From positions 6,748 through 50,445 of the forward strand of contig QHSR01000035.1 in NCBI GenBank assembly GCA_003221635.1: a stretch of DNA of 43,698 nt, in the 5' to 3' direction. Both the position numbers and the translations under genes were made by a program. Position 1 is the first letter of the stretch; the number at the start of each line of letters is the position of its first letter. Of the stretch, positions 15,327 through 22,636 are shown piece after piece. The DNA is from Candidatus Rokuibacteriota bacterium. Its GTDB lineage: Bacteria > Methylomirabilota > Methylomirabilia > Rokubacteriales > CSP1-6. The notes below the pieces were generated by a model, which made no database searches, was not told where the DNA came from, and saw only the letters and a program-made list of their open reading frames with translations.

Positions 15327-16544
15327 ATGTTTTCCGGCCGCTCGCCCGTTAGTCGCATCGGCTGCGTTCTCCTCTTCGCTTTTCTCGCCGCGATCCCCGG
15401 CTTGCTGGTCACTGCGAACGCCTCCTCCGGCGGCGTGCTCTTCCAGAGCAACTGGGACACCGCCCTGGGGACCAGCGATGCGGCGTTCCGGGATACAAGC
15501 GCCCCGTTTGGGCCCTGGTCTGTCTTCGAAGTGGGCGGGACCGTCGCGGGGAACCCGAACGAGATGGTGGTCGTCTCGGGTGTCGCCCCGGCGGGCCTGA
15601 CCAATTCCCTCCGCATCCAGCAGCAGGGAAGCTCGGCCAACGGCTGGTGCCGAGTCGCCAAACAGAATTTCACGCCGCCCTCCCGTGACTACTACCTGCG
15701 GTTCTACATTCGGAACGACGATGTGTCCGGCACCAGCCAAGATCACGTCGTGCAGCCGGGCATTAATGCCGCGCAGCATCTCGATCTGGTCTACCTGAAC
15801 AAGGGCGAGTTCGCGAACGGCTGGCGTCCGCGCATGACCCTCGGCGCGCAGCAGGGCCCCAACGTCACGGCGCCGAACTGGGACCTCACCGGGGTGCTGC
15901 TCGCCTATGGCCGGTGGTATCGGTTCGAGTACTGGGTCCACTTCACCGCACCCTCGCGCATGCAGGTGCGCATCCGGATCTACGACGACCAGGGGGTGCT
16001 CGTCGCCACCGAGAGCAATTTCAAACCGGACCCCGGCTGGGGCCAATGGCTAAGCGCGACGCTCACTTCGTATTACGCAGGGACGGATCCAGGTGGCGGA
16101 ATCACGGATTTCGGGATCACGCCTTCGAACCTCGTCAACCTCGAGTTTGGCGGCAACGGCCCGGCGGTGGCGAGCAACACCGGCCGCTTCTGGTATTTCG
16201 CGGGAGTGCAGGTTCGGAACGACACGTGGCCGGGGCCGGTGGACGGCGCTCCCGCGCCGACGATGCCGTCGGCGCCGGGCGGGCTGAAACTCACGCGCCT
16301 CGGGGGGGAGGTGAGGCCGTGGACCGCTGGCGTTCAGATAGGAGGTAGAGATGAGGCGCATCGGCCGCCTGTGGCTCTTTCGGACGGCGGTGGCGGTGGC
16401 CGCATGTCAACTCATCTCGCCGCTTCCTGGGCCGCTGCGACGTCCGCCACCGGCCGCGCTGGGAGTTCTGTTCGAGAGCACCTGGGATACCGCGGTCGGC
16501 GCCTCCACGACAAATGCCGTGACCGATGGTGGGCGGTGGCCTAA
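15327..16544 (+). CDS. Secreted jelly-roll-like protein under c-di-GMP riboswitch control
   Basis: The signal peptide VLLFAFLAAIPGLLVTANAS is followed by a ~300-residue beta-rich domain: GGVLFQSNWDTALG, NSLRIQQQGSSANGWCRVAK, RDYYLRFYIRNDDVSG, GRWYRFEYWVHFTAPSRMQV and NTGRFWYFAGVQVRNDTWPG. This looks like a concanavalin-like/polysaccharide-lyase sandwich; no catalytic site can be assigned, so function is open (matrix polysaccharide binding or lysis is a guess). AAGGAG 9 bases before ATG 15327 fixes the start. After PSAPGGLKLTRLG the frame meets a run of seven G (16302-16308). A one-base shift there would end the protein at TAG 16346-16348, two bases before the next ATG, whereas the present frame runs over that gene to 16544. 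A frameshift or homopolymer error is likely. Confidence 0.72.
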   Translation: MFSGRSPVSRIGCVLLFAFLAAIPGLLVTANASSGGVLFQSNWDTALGTSDAAFRDTSAPFGPWSVFEVGGTVAGNPNEMVVVSGVAPAGLTNSLRIQQQGSSANGWCRVAKQNFTPPSRDYYLRFYIRNDDVSGTSQDHVVQPGINAAQHLDLVYLNKGEFANGWRPRMTLGAQQGPNVTAPNWDLTGVLLAYGRWYRFEYWVHFTAPSRMQVRIRIYDDQGVLVATESNFKPDPGWGQWLSATLTSYYAGTDPGGGITDFGITPSNLVNLEFGGNGPAVASNTGRFWYFAGVQVRNDTWPGPVDGAPAPTMPSAPGGLKLTRLGGEVRPWTAGVQIGGRDEAHRPPVALSDGGGGGRMSTHLAASWAAATSATGRAGSSVREHLGYRGRRLHDKCRDRWWAVA

Positions 16545-16578
16545 TTACTGGGAATTCAACAACGACACCACCGTTTAA
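16351..16578 (+). pseudogene. Truncated paralogue of the upstream secreted protein
   Basis: Begins MRRIGRLWLFRTAVAVAACQ, with signal peptide, then LGVLFESTWDTAVGAS, matching GGVLFQSNWDTALGTS of the preceding gene, and breaks off at TAA after YWEFNNDTTV (75 residues). A good ribosome site (AGGAGG) is 5 bases upstream, so it may still be translated. The rest of the jelly-roll domain is absent downstream. It reads as a tandem duplicate that lost its body. Confidence 0.55.
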
Positions 16579-17189
16579 ACCAGGTCTATCAAGCGCCGGC
16601 GAGAGCGTTGCCGACGTACACCGACCCCACGATCGTGGCGGGGCAGACGGCCTTCAGGGCGGTCCACATCGGTGAGGCGCACCGCCGTGCAGCCCTGCAA
16701 TAGCCTCGAAAGAATCAATCGCAGTCCCACTCAATGGGAGGATCACTCGAGCCCGCGCACCGCGCTGCGCAGCTCGCTCAGATGCGCCGCCTTCACACGC
16801 GATCCGGAAGCATTTTGCGGATAAGAGCCCGCACTCACTCCGTATCTCTATCTCCCGGTCGACAGCAATGTTCCCAGTTGGGAGGATCTGGGCTACGTCG
16901 GCTATCAAGTAAGGTTCATGGTTGCCGCGGGCTCCTCCTTGACCGTCCCCCTCGCGGTATCGAGTAGGAGCACCGGCAAGATCGCGTTGTCTGAACGACG
17001 CCGGCGGGTGAGCCCTCAATCCCGAGTCGACGAATGCCCGGCTCGACGAGGCTGACGCCAACCACGTCGGACACATTGATCTCGATGACCTCCGGCGGTC
17101 CGTCTTCCATTCAAGCCATCCCTGGAAGGCCCTGTCCGGATATCAGGAGCAGGACCCCCTCGTAAATCACCGCAGAAACCGCACGACCG
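16579..17189. other. Intergenic coding debris, including a surface-protein repeat
   Basis: No intact gene. The plus strand at 16581-16701 reads YTDPTIVAGQTAFRAVHIGE then a stop, and the minus strand at 16743-16795 reads VKAAHLSELRSAVRGLE then TGA. Both resemble the TDPxxxxGxTxIrAxHIxELR repeat that I recall from large secreted proteins of Acidobacteria-like genomes. Plus 16824-16990 reads TPYLYLPVDSNVPSWEDLGY and VGYQVRFMVAAGSSLTVPLA, a further unassigned remnant. Fragments on both strands suggest rearrangement followed by decay. Confidence 0.5.
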
Positions 17190-17492
17190 AGGTGTTAGGG
17201 GATACGCTCGAATGCACTCGTCGACGTCCATCGCCATGAGATTGCGAAAGAGCATGGTCGTCGGCTTCATGAGGACTTCGCCCAGCGAGATCGTTTGAAA
17301 CTCCAGAGGAAAGCCGCCCGCGCTCCACCCGCCACGCTTGACGGCCTCGGCGACCTGGCGGAGATGTGCGTTGCAGTTCGTCAACCCGGACCAGGAGTTG
17401 GCGATGCCGATCACGGGCCACGAGCGATGCACGAATCCGTCGAGGTCGCTCCGCCCGAACCAGTTGCGGCTTCTGGGCTGGTGTGCTGTCAT
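17190..17492 (-). pseudogene. Dihydroxy-acid dehydratase/6-phosphogluconate dehydratase (IlvD/Edd) relic
   Basis: The minus strand starts ATG 17492 with SRNWFGRSDLDGFVHRSW, then PVIGIANSWSGLTNCNAHLR, AEAVKRGGWSAGGFPLEFQT, ISLGEVLMKPTTMLFRNLMA and MDVDECIRAYPL. This is the N-terminus of an IlvD/Edd dehydratase, likely of the sugar-acid subfamily. About 20 residues that normally separate HRSW from PVIGI are missing, and after AYPL the frame is broken before the FeS-ligand Cys block (usually DGVVLLgGCDKT). Only about 100 of ~570 residues remain. It lies divergent from the SDR gene, with which it may once have shared a sugar or hydroxy-acid pathway. Confidence 0.78.
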
Positions 17493-17534
17493 GTGTGCCT
17501 CCGGGGCACCGATTATGGATCGAGGGGGACTTCA

Positions 17535-18332
17535 ATGCGGCTCGCTGGCAAGGTCGCGGTCGTGACGGGCGGAGGCAGCGGTATCGGCCGTGGCATCGTG
17601 CTGGCGATGGCGCGCGAGGGCGCCGACGTCGTCATCCCCGACATCCAGGTGTTGAACGCGGAGAAGGTCGCCGGTGAGGCCAAGGGGCTCGGCCGCAAGG
17701 TCCTGGCCATGAAGACCGACGTCACCAGCGCCGCCGACGTCAAGGCCATGGTCGACCGCACGCGCGAGACGTTCGGCAAGATCGACATTCTCGTCAACAA
17801 CGCGGGCGCCGCGGGACCTCCGGGCATGCCGTTCACGAACAACACCGAGGAGGACTGGGACCGCACCTTCGCGGTCAACACGAAGTCGGTGTTCCTGACG
17901 TGCAAGGCGATCACGCCCCACTTCATCGACCGGAAGGCGGGCCGCATCGTCAACATCGCCTCGATCGCCGGGCCCATCTCGGCACCGACGATGCCGCCCT
18001 ACAGCGTGGCCAAGATGGGGGTGATCACGCTCACCCGGATCATCGCCAAGGAGCTGGCGCCGCACGGGATCACCGTGAACGCGATCTGTCCGGGCGTCCT
18101 CTGGACGGACTTCTGGCAGAAGCTCGCCGCCCACCTGGCCGAGTCGAACCCCGCCTTCAAGGGCATGACGGCACGCCAGGTGTTCGACAAGCGCGTCGGC
18201 GACATCACGCCGATGAAGCGCGAGCAGACCCCCGAGGACATCGGCTGGGCCGCCGTGTTCCTCGCCTCCGACGAAGCGCGCAACATCACCGGCCAGGCGC
18301 TGAACGTCGACGGCGGCGTGGTCATGCAGTAG
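17535..18332 (+). CDS. Short-chain dehydrogenase/reductase (FabG-like)
   Basis: Classical NAD(P)-dependent SDR of 265 residues. Cofactor loop VTGGGSGIGRGIV (TGxxxGIG), DVTSAADV, NNAGAAGPPG, catalytic Ser in IVNIASIAGPIS, Tyr156 and Lys160 in PPYSVAKMG, and the C-terminal ITGQALNVDGGVVMQ. The acidic residue of DIQVLNAEK after strand 2 favours NAD over NADP. AGGGGG 7 bases upstream supports ATG 17535; a longer GTG/ATG frame upstream overlaps the dehydratase relic and is rejected. TAGTG couples it to the acyl-CoA dehydrogenase, so it probably oxidises a hydroxyacyl-CoA or similar intermediate in that small operon. Confidence 0.93.
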   Translation: MRLAGKVAVVTGGGSGIGRGIVLAMAREGADVVIPDIQVLNAEKVAGEAKGLGRKVLAMKTDVTSAADVKAMVDRTRETFGKIDILVNNAGAAGPPGMPFTNNTEEDWDRTFAVNTKSVFLTCKAITPHFIDRKAGRIVNIASIAGPISAPTMPPYSVAKMGVITLTRIIAKELAPHGITVNAICPGVLWTDFWQKLAAHLAESNPAFKGMTARQVFDKRVGDITPMKREQTPEDIGWAAVFLASDEARNITGQALNVDGGVVMQ

Positions 18333-19546
18333 TGCGAGCTGCAGGCCGTCGCGGGGCTGGGGCCCCGCCGGCCGAGGCGAGCCTATACCGCGAAGAGGCG
18401 TTCCGCAAGGAGGTCCGCGGCTGGCTCGAGGCCAACCTGCCGGACGACCTGCGCGGGCACGCGTTCGCGGCCTCGCGAGCCGACCGCGACGAGGTCCGGA
18501 AGCTCCGCGCCTGGCAGAAGCGGATGTGCGAGGCGGGCTACGTGGGGCTCGACTGGCCGCGCGAGTTCGGCGGGCGGGGCGCGACGATCGTCGAGATGGT
18601 TATCCTCTACCAGGAGATGGCGCGCGCCGAGTCGCCGCAGCTCGTCAATCGCGGCGGCGTATCGATGCTGGGTCCCACCCTCATGAAGCACGGGACCGCG
18701 GCGCAGCAGGCGCGGTTTCTCGCGAAGATCCTGACGGCCGATGAGCTCGGGTGCCAGGGATTCTCGGAGCCCCACGCGGGTTCGGACCTGGCAAATCTCC
18801 AGACGCGCGCCGTGCGGGAGGGCGATCACTTCGTCGTGAATGGCCAGAAGGTCTGGACGAGCATGGCCCACGTCGCCGACTGGTGCTTCCTGCTCGTCCG
18901 CACCGACCCGGCGGCCGCGAAGCACAAGGGCATCAGCTTCCTGCTCGTCGATATGAAGACGCCGGGCATCACGGTGCGACCGCTCCGGCAGCTCACCGGG
19001 GAGGCCGAGTTCAACGAGGTGTTCTTCGACAACGTGCGCGTGCCGGCCGAGAACCTGGTCGGCAAGCCCCACGAGGGATGGTCCGTCGCCATCACGACAC
19101 TCGCCTACGAGCGCGACATCCTGACATTCATCCGCCACATCTCCCTACGCAACGCGCTGCACCGGCTCGTGCGCCTGGTGCAGCAGCAGAAGAAGGGCGC
19201 CGACCCGATCGTGCGGCAGAAGCTCGCCGCCCTGTGGATCGGCGAGCAGGCGCTCCAGCTCAACGGCTACCGGAGCCTCACCAACATCCTGCGTGGCGGC
19301 GCGCCGGGGCCCGAGGGCTCCACCTCGAAGCTCTTCTGGAGCCAGATCGACCAGGAGCTGGCGCACGTCGCCACCGAGGTGATCGGCCCCTACGCGCAGA
19401 TCGCCCACGGCTCGTCGTGGGCGCCGGACGGGGGCCAGTGGGAGTTCTACGAGCTCCTCGCGCGGGCGAGCGGGATCCGCGCCGGCACCTCGGAGATCCT
19501 CCGCAACATCCTCGCCGAGCGCGTGCTCGGCCTGCCCAAAGACTAG
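18332..19546 (+). CDS. Acyl-CoA dehydrogenase
   Basis: FAD flavoprotein forming the 2,3-double bond of an acyl-CoA and passing electrons to ETF. 404 residues: N-terminal helical domain (GYVGLDWPREFGGRGATI), beta domain with QGFSEPHAGSDLANLQTRA and NGQKVWTSMAHVADWCFLLV, and C-terminal helices ending GIRAGTSEILRNILAERVLG. The usual C-terminal catalytic Glu site of medium-chain enzymes (YEGT) reads RAGT; a Glu is present in TTLAYERDIL, the position used by isovaleryl-CoA-type enzymes. Alignment is by eye, so the catalytic base is tentative. GTG 18332 overlaps the SDR stop by one base. The substrate is unknown. Confidence 0.93.
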   Translation: MRAAGRRGAGAPPAEASLYREEAFRKEVRGWLEANLPDDLRGHAFAASRADRDEVRKLRAWQKRMCEAGYVGLDWPREFGGRGATIVEMVILYQEMARAESPQLVNRGGVSMLGPTLMKHGTAAQQARFLAKILTADELGCQGFSEPHAGSDLANLQTRAVREGDHFVVNGQKVWTSMAHVADWCFLLVRTDPAAAKHKGISFLLVDMKTPGITVRPLRQLTGEAEFNEVFFDNVRVPAENLVGKPHEGWSVAITTLAYERDILTFIRHISLRNALHRLVRLVQQQKKGADPIVRQKLAALWIGEQALQLNGYRSLTNILRGGAPGPEGSTSKLFWSQIDQELAHVATEVIGPYAQIAHGSSWAPDGGQWEFYELLARASGIRAGTSEILRNILAERVLGLPKD

Positions 19547-19585
19547 CGCCGTCGGTGTCTGCGCCGTTCATGAGGAGCTCGACCC

Positions 19586-20368
19586 ATGAGTGACCTGCTC
19601 TACGAGGTGAAGGACAAGGTCGCGACGATCACCCTGAACCGGCCGGACAAGCTGAACGCGTTCACGCGCGACATGATCGACGCGTGGGCGAAGGCGCTCA
19701 CCGCGGCCCAGCAGGACGACAGCGTCAACGTCGTCGTCGTCACGGGCACCGGGCGCGCCTTCTGCTCGGGCGGCGACGTCGGGCGCATGCGGGAGGGCGA
19801 GCCCAGCGCCCTTGACGGTAAGAACAGTCTCTGGGAGGGCGTTCACCGCGTGCCGAAGACGCTCGAGACGGTGGACAAGCCGGTCATCGCCATGGTCAAC
19901 GGCCTCGCCGTCGGCGCCGGCATGGGCATGTGCGTCATGTGCGACATGCGCGTGGCCGCCGAGTCGGCCCGCTTCTCCACGGGCTACGTCCGCGTCGGCC
20001 TCGTGCCGGGCGACGGCGACACGTACTTCCTGCCGCGCCTGGTCGGCGCCGCCAAGGCGCTCGAGCTCTTGTGGACCGCGGACTTCATCGAGGCGCCGGA
20101 AGCCCACCGGCTCGGCATCGTGCAGCGCGTCGTGCCGGACGCGCAGCTGAAGGACGCCACCTACGCGCTGGCGCGCCAGATCGCCGACGGCCCCCAGATC
20201 CCGATCCGGATGATCAAGCGGCTCGTGTACCAGAGCCTCCGGCTCGACCTCCGGACGCACCTCGACCTCGTCTCTTCGCACATGTCGATCGTGCGCCAGA
20301 CCGCCGACCACGCCGAGGGAGTCGCAGCGTTCAAGGAGAAGCGTCCGCCGAAGTTCCAGGGCCGCTGA
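19586..20368 (+). CDS. Enoyl-CoA hydratase/isomerase (crotonase) family protein
   Basis: 260-residue crotonase-fold enzyme, third gene of the SDR-ACAD operon (39-base gap, GAGGAG 8 bases before ATG). Oxyanion-hole blocks are GTGRAFCSGGDVGRM and MVNGLAVGAGMGMCVMCDMR. In the region around RFSTGYVRVGLVPGDGD the position of the first catalytic Glu of rat hydratase (FGQPEI) aligns with Tyr, while the second Glu appears kept in AKALELLWTADF. It may therefore not be a simple hydratase but an isomerase, hydrolase or other crotonase. The alignment is by eye. It very likely acts on the product of the upstream acyl-CoA dehydrogenase. Confidence 0.9.
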   Translation: MSDLLYEVKDKVATITLNRPDKLNAFTRDMIDAWAKALTAAQQDDSVNVVVVTGTGRAFCSGGDVGRMREGEPSALDGKNSLWEGVHRVPKTLETVDKPVIAMVNGLAVGAGMGMCVMCDMRVAAESARFSTGYVRVGLVPGDGDTYFLPRLVGAAKALELLWTADFIEAPEAHRLGIVQRVVPDAQLKDATYALARQIADGPQIPIRMIKRLVYQSLRLDLRTHLDLVSSHMSIVRQTADHAEGVAAFKEKRPPKFQGR

Positions 20369-20377
20369 CGGTCGCGG

Positions 20378-20779
20378 CTACATCAGGACCATCTGGGTCT
20401 GGATCGTCTGCGCGAGCAGACGGCCCGCGGCGTCGGTCACGCGCGTCTGCCACACCATCGTGGTCCGGCCGCGGTGAAGCGGCGTCGCCTCGGCGCGGAC
20501 CACGCCCTCGCGTCCCGCCGCGAAGAAATTGGTCTTAGACTCGATCGTCGTCGTCGAGGCGCCCGGCGGCAGATTGAGGAACGTCGCGGTCGCCCCGACC
20601 GTGTCGGCGAACGCCATGATCGTCCCTCCGTGGAGCGCGCCCCCGAGCGTCCGCAGATCGTCCCTGATCGTGAGCTCCGCCACGAGGCGGTCCCGGGAGG
20701 CCTCGGTGAAGCGCATGCCGAAGAGCCCGGGCAGGTACGCTCGTTGGCGCTCCGTCAGCTCGGCGGGGTCGACTGTCAC
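20378..20779 (-). CDS. PaaI-type hotdog thioesterase
   Basis: 133-residue hotdog-fold acyl-CoA thioesterase. The family block LHGGTIMAFADTVGATATFL contains the Gly-Gly turn and the catalytic Asp position; TTTIESKTNFFAAGREGVVR and RTTMVWQTRVTDAAGRLLA follow. The GTG at 20779 has AAGGAG 6 bases upstream. It converges on the crotonase with 9 bases between stops and would hydrolyse stalled acyl-CoAs, releasing CoA; this role is typical of PaaI-like enzymes and is inferred. Upstream on the same strand lies a short DJ-1-like relic and the gamma-carbonic-anhydrase gene. Confidence 0.88.
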   Translation of the reverse strand: MTVDPAELTERQRAYLPGLFGMRFTEASRDRLVAELTIRDDLRTLGGALHGGTIMAFADTVGATATFLNLPPGASTTTIESKTNFFAAGREGVVRAEATPLHRGRTTMVWQTRVTDAAGRLLAQTIQTQMVLM

Positions 20780-20793
20780 GAGGCTCTCCTTGG

Positions 20794-20919
20794 TCAGCGC
20801 GGCGAGTCGCCGCCGTACTCCATCTGTGCGGCAACCCGGCGCAGGACGTCGTCGGCGCCGACAACATCGCGGAGCGTCAGGCGCGGAAAAACGAAGAACG
20901 CGATTCGCCTCGGCGCCAT
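20794..20919 (-). pseudogene. DJ-1/PfpI-type N-terminal fragment
   Basis: From ATG 20919 the frame reads APRRIAFFVFPRLTLRDVVG then ADDVLRRVAA, the first strand and turn of DJ-1/PfpI or GATase1-like AraC regulators (IAillfpgxtllDvvGp). It then runs into QMEYGGDSPR and a TGA. Only 41 residues remain, without the nucleophile elbow. It is a fusion of a cut-off start with another tail, again pointing to a local deletion. The same bases are read in frame by the damaged gamma-carbonic-anhydrase ORF. Confidence 0.45.
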
Positions 20920-21402
20920 GACATCAGCAGGGTTGGACCGAGGCCTTGTGGCGCTGGGCGAGCGCCTGGTAGCCCTCGGGGTTCGCCCGCACCCAGCGCT
21001 CCGCAGGCGTATGCCCTCGGGAATCTCGGTCTCGGGCGTCACGAGCGCTCCCGCGGCCACCATCGCCCGGGCGCCGATACGGGCACCGTCGAGCACGGTC
21101 GCGCCGTTACCAATCAGGCATTCCTCGCCAAGCGACGCCGCGTGGATCGTGCAATTGTGGCCGACCGTCGAGCCGGCGCCGATCTCGGTTCCCCCCCGCG
21201 GCGTCACGTGCACGACCGCGCAGTCCTGCACGTTGGCGCCGCGGCGCACGACGATCGGGTTGAAGTCTCCGCGCAGCACGGCGTTGTACCAGACCGAGGC
21301 ACGCGCCTCGACGGTCACGTCGCCGACGATCACGGCGGTCGGAGCGATGAACGCGGTGGGATCGACCTTCGGACTCTTACCCTCGAAGCTGAACAGTGGC
21401 AT
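20794..21402 (-). CDS. Gamma-carbonic-anhydrase-like protein with frameshifted C-terminus
   Basis: Left-handed beta-helix protein. PKVDPTAFIAPTAVIVGDVT, SVWYNAVLRGDFNPIVVRRG, NVQDCAVVHV, TVGHNCTIHAASLGEECLIG and NGATVLDGARIGARAMVAAG give the hexapeptide repeats; the VGHNCTIH His and the RGD motif are kept. After TPETEIPEGI the expected LALGVPAK-like region is missing and the frame changes. Read in another frame, the DNA gives ERWVRANPEGYQALAQRHKA and a proper TGA at 20924. So 30-50 bases appear deleted near 21000, and the present frame runs on through the DJ-1 fragment to 20794 (202 codons). The trimeric core could still fold. ATG 21402 start; carbonic anhydrase activity is not proven for this family. 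Confidence 0.8.
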   Translation of the reverse strand: MPLFSFEGKSPKVDPTAFIAPTAVIVGDVTVEARASVWYNAVLRGDFNPIVVRRGANVQDCAVVHVTPRGGTEIGAGSTVGHNCTIHAASLGEECLIGNGATVLDGARIGARAMVAAGALVTPETEIPEGIRLRSAGCGRTPRATRRSPSATRPRSNPADVMAPRRIAFFVFPRLTLRDVVGADDVLRRVAAQMEYGGDSPR

Positions 21403-21471
21403 GGGATGGACCCCCGCAGTATCCTCGAAGTGCTCACATCTTACTCGAATGCGCCCCGCCAGGAGGAGCGA

Positions 21472-22497
21472 ATGCCGATCCCGAAGATCACGGCTGTCGC
21501 CACCGCGACTCCGCCTCATCGGTTCACGCAGGCGCAGCTGCTCGCGCTCGCGGGTTATCGCGACGAGGAGCGCGGAGGATTCTTCCGCCGGAGCGACATC
21601 GAGGGCCGCCATCTCTGGATCGATCCGGCCACCTTCCGGCCCGACGAATCGGTCGACGAGCTCAGCGAGCGTTTCCGCAACGGCGCGCTGGAGCTCGCCG
21701 AATCGGCGGCCCGCCGGGCGCTCGCCGGAGCGGGCTGGGACGCGCGGGACGTGGACTTCCTCACGACGACGACGTGCACGGGTCGTCTCACGCCGAGCCT
21801 CGACGCCCACCTCATCGCCCGGCTCGGCTGTCGCTCCGACATCCAGCGGGTTCACGTGGGCGACACCGGGTGCGCGTCCGCGATGGTGGCGCTCCAGCAG
21901 GCGTCGAACTACATCGCCGCGGGTCGCGGGCGTCGGGCGCTCGTCGTCGCCGTCGAGATCTGCTCGGCGGCGTACTTCCTGGACGACCGCCTCGAGAGCG
22001 CGGTGGCACACGCGATCTTCGCCGACGGCGCCGGAGCGCTCGCGGTCGCGGCCGATGGCGCCGGACCGTCGATCGTCGCGCACCGCACCCTCTTCCACTC
22101 CGAGCACCTCGGCGCGATGGGGTTCGAGTATCCCGGGGGGCGGCCGCGCGTGATCCTGTCGAAGGACGTCCGTCGCATCGGCGCCGCCATGATGGGCGAG
22201 ATGGCGGTGATCCTGATGGCGGCGCAGGGACTCAAGCGCGAGGATATCCGGTACTGGGTCCTGCACTCCGCGGGGCGGCGGGTGATCGACCGCGCCAGAA
22301 CGCTGCTCGACCTGAGCGAGGAACAGGTCGGTCACTCACGCTCGGTGCTGCGCCGCTACGGCAACATGTCCTCCGCCACGATCCTCTTCGTGCTGGACGA
22401 CACGCTTCACAATGAAGCGCCCGTCCCCGGCGACTGGGGCCTGATGATCGGCCTCGGACCCGGCTTCGCCGCCGAAGGCGCCCTCCTCCGGTGGTAG
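21472..22497 (+). CDS. Type III polyketide synthase (chalcone/alkylpyrone synthase-like)
   Basis: Homodimeric ketosynthase that extends an acyl-CoA starter with malonyl-CoA and cyclises the chain without ACP. 341 residues; AGGAGG 5 bases before the ATG. Catalytic triad: Cys134 in VGDTGCASAMVAL, His265 in VLHSAGRRVIDRA (usual HPGG altered to HSAG) and Asn298 in RRYGNMSSATILFVLD. The C-terminal GLGPGFAAEGALLRW is typical. Divergent from the gamma-CA gene and followed by methyltransferase and FAD-oxidoreductase genes, the classic tailoring set for bacterial alkylpyrones/alkylresorcinols or quinone-like products. The starter unit cannot be predicted. Confidence 0.93.
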   Translation: MPIPKITAVATATPPHRFTQAQLLALAGYRDEERGGFFRRSDIEGRHLWIDPATFRPDESVDELSERFRNGALELAESAARRALAGAGWDARDVDFLTTTTCTGRLTPSLDAHLIARLGCRSDIQRVHVGDTGCASAMVALQQASNYIAAGRGRRALVVAVEICSAAYFLDDRLESAVAHAIFADGAGALAVAADGAGPSIVAHRTLFHSEHLGAMGFEYPGGRPRVILSKDVRRIGAAMMGEMAVILMAAQGLKREDIRYWVLHSAGRRVIDRARTLLDLSEEQVGHSRSVLRRYGNMSSATILFVLDDTLHNEAPVPGDWGLMIGLGPGFAAEGALLRW

Positions 22498-22510
22498 CAA
22501 CAGTGCTCAC

Positions 22511-22545
22511 GCTCGGCGCGAGCGCGGGCCGGTCGGAGCCCCGAC
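22511..22545 (+). terminator. Two short hairpins after the PKS gene
   Basis: GCTCG-GCG-CGAGC (22511-22523) and GTCGG-AGCC-CCGAC (22532-22545) follow the stop at 22497. There is no U-run, so they may be attenuating or simply GC noise. The rest of the 139-base gap before the methyltransferase contains only the 15-base repeat core at 22590. Confidence 0.3.
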
Positions 22546-22589
22546 TTAGCTCCCACGGGTTGGCGGGCGTGTCGGAGCCACGCGCGCCT

Positions 22590-22604
22590 TTCTCAGGCCA
22601 CCCT
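22590..22604 (+). repeat. Single copy of the core of the nuoL-nuoM 54-bp repeat
   Basis: TTCTCAGGCCACCCT, followed after one base by GGT, is identical to the core of each 54-bp unit at 29000-29161 except unit 2, which has one change. A 15-base exact match is not expected by chance in this window, so the motif may belong to a dispersed intergenic repeat family. Confidence 0.4.
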
Positions 22605-22636
22605 CGGTCAAAGCCGACCTCGAGGCACTCGCTACA

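Noticed and set aside
17900-18331. Upstream extension of the acyl-CoA dehydrogenase frame
   Set aside because: It overlaps the SDR coding sequence in another frame; GTG 18332 in TAGTG is the natural coupled start.
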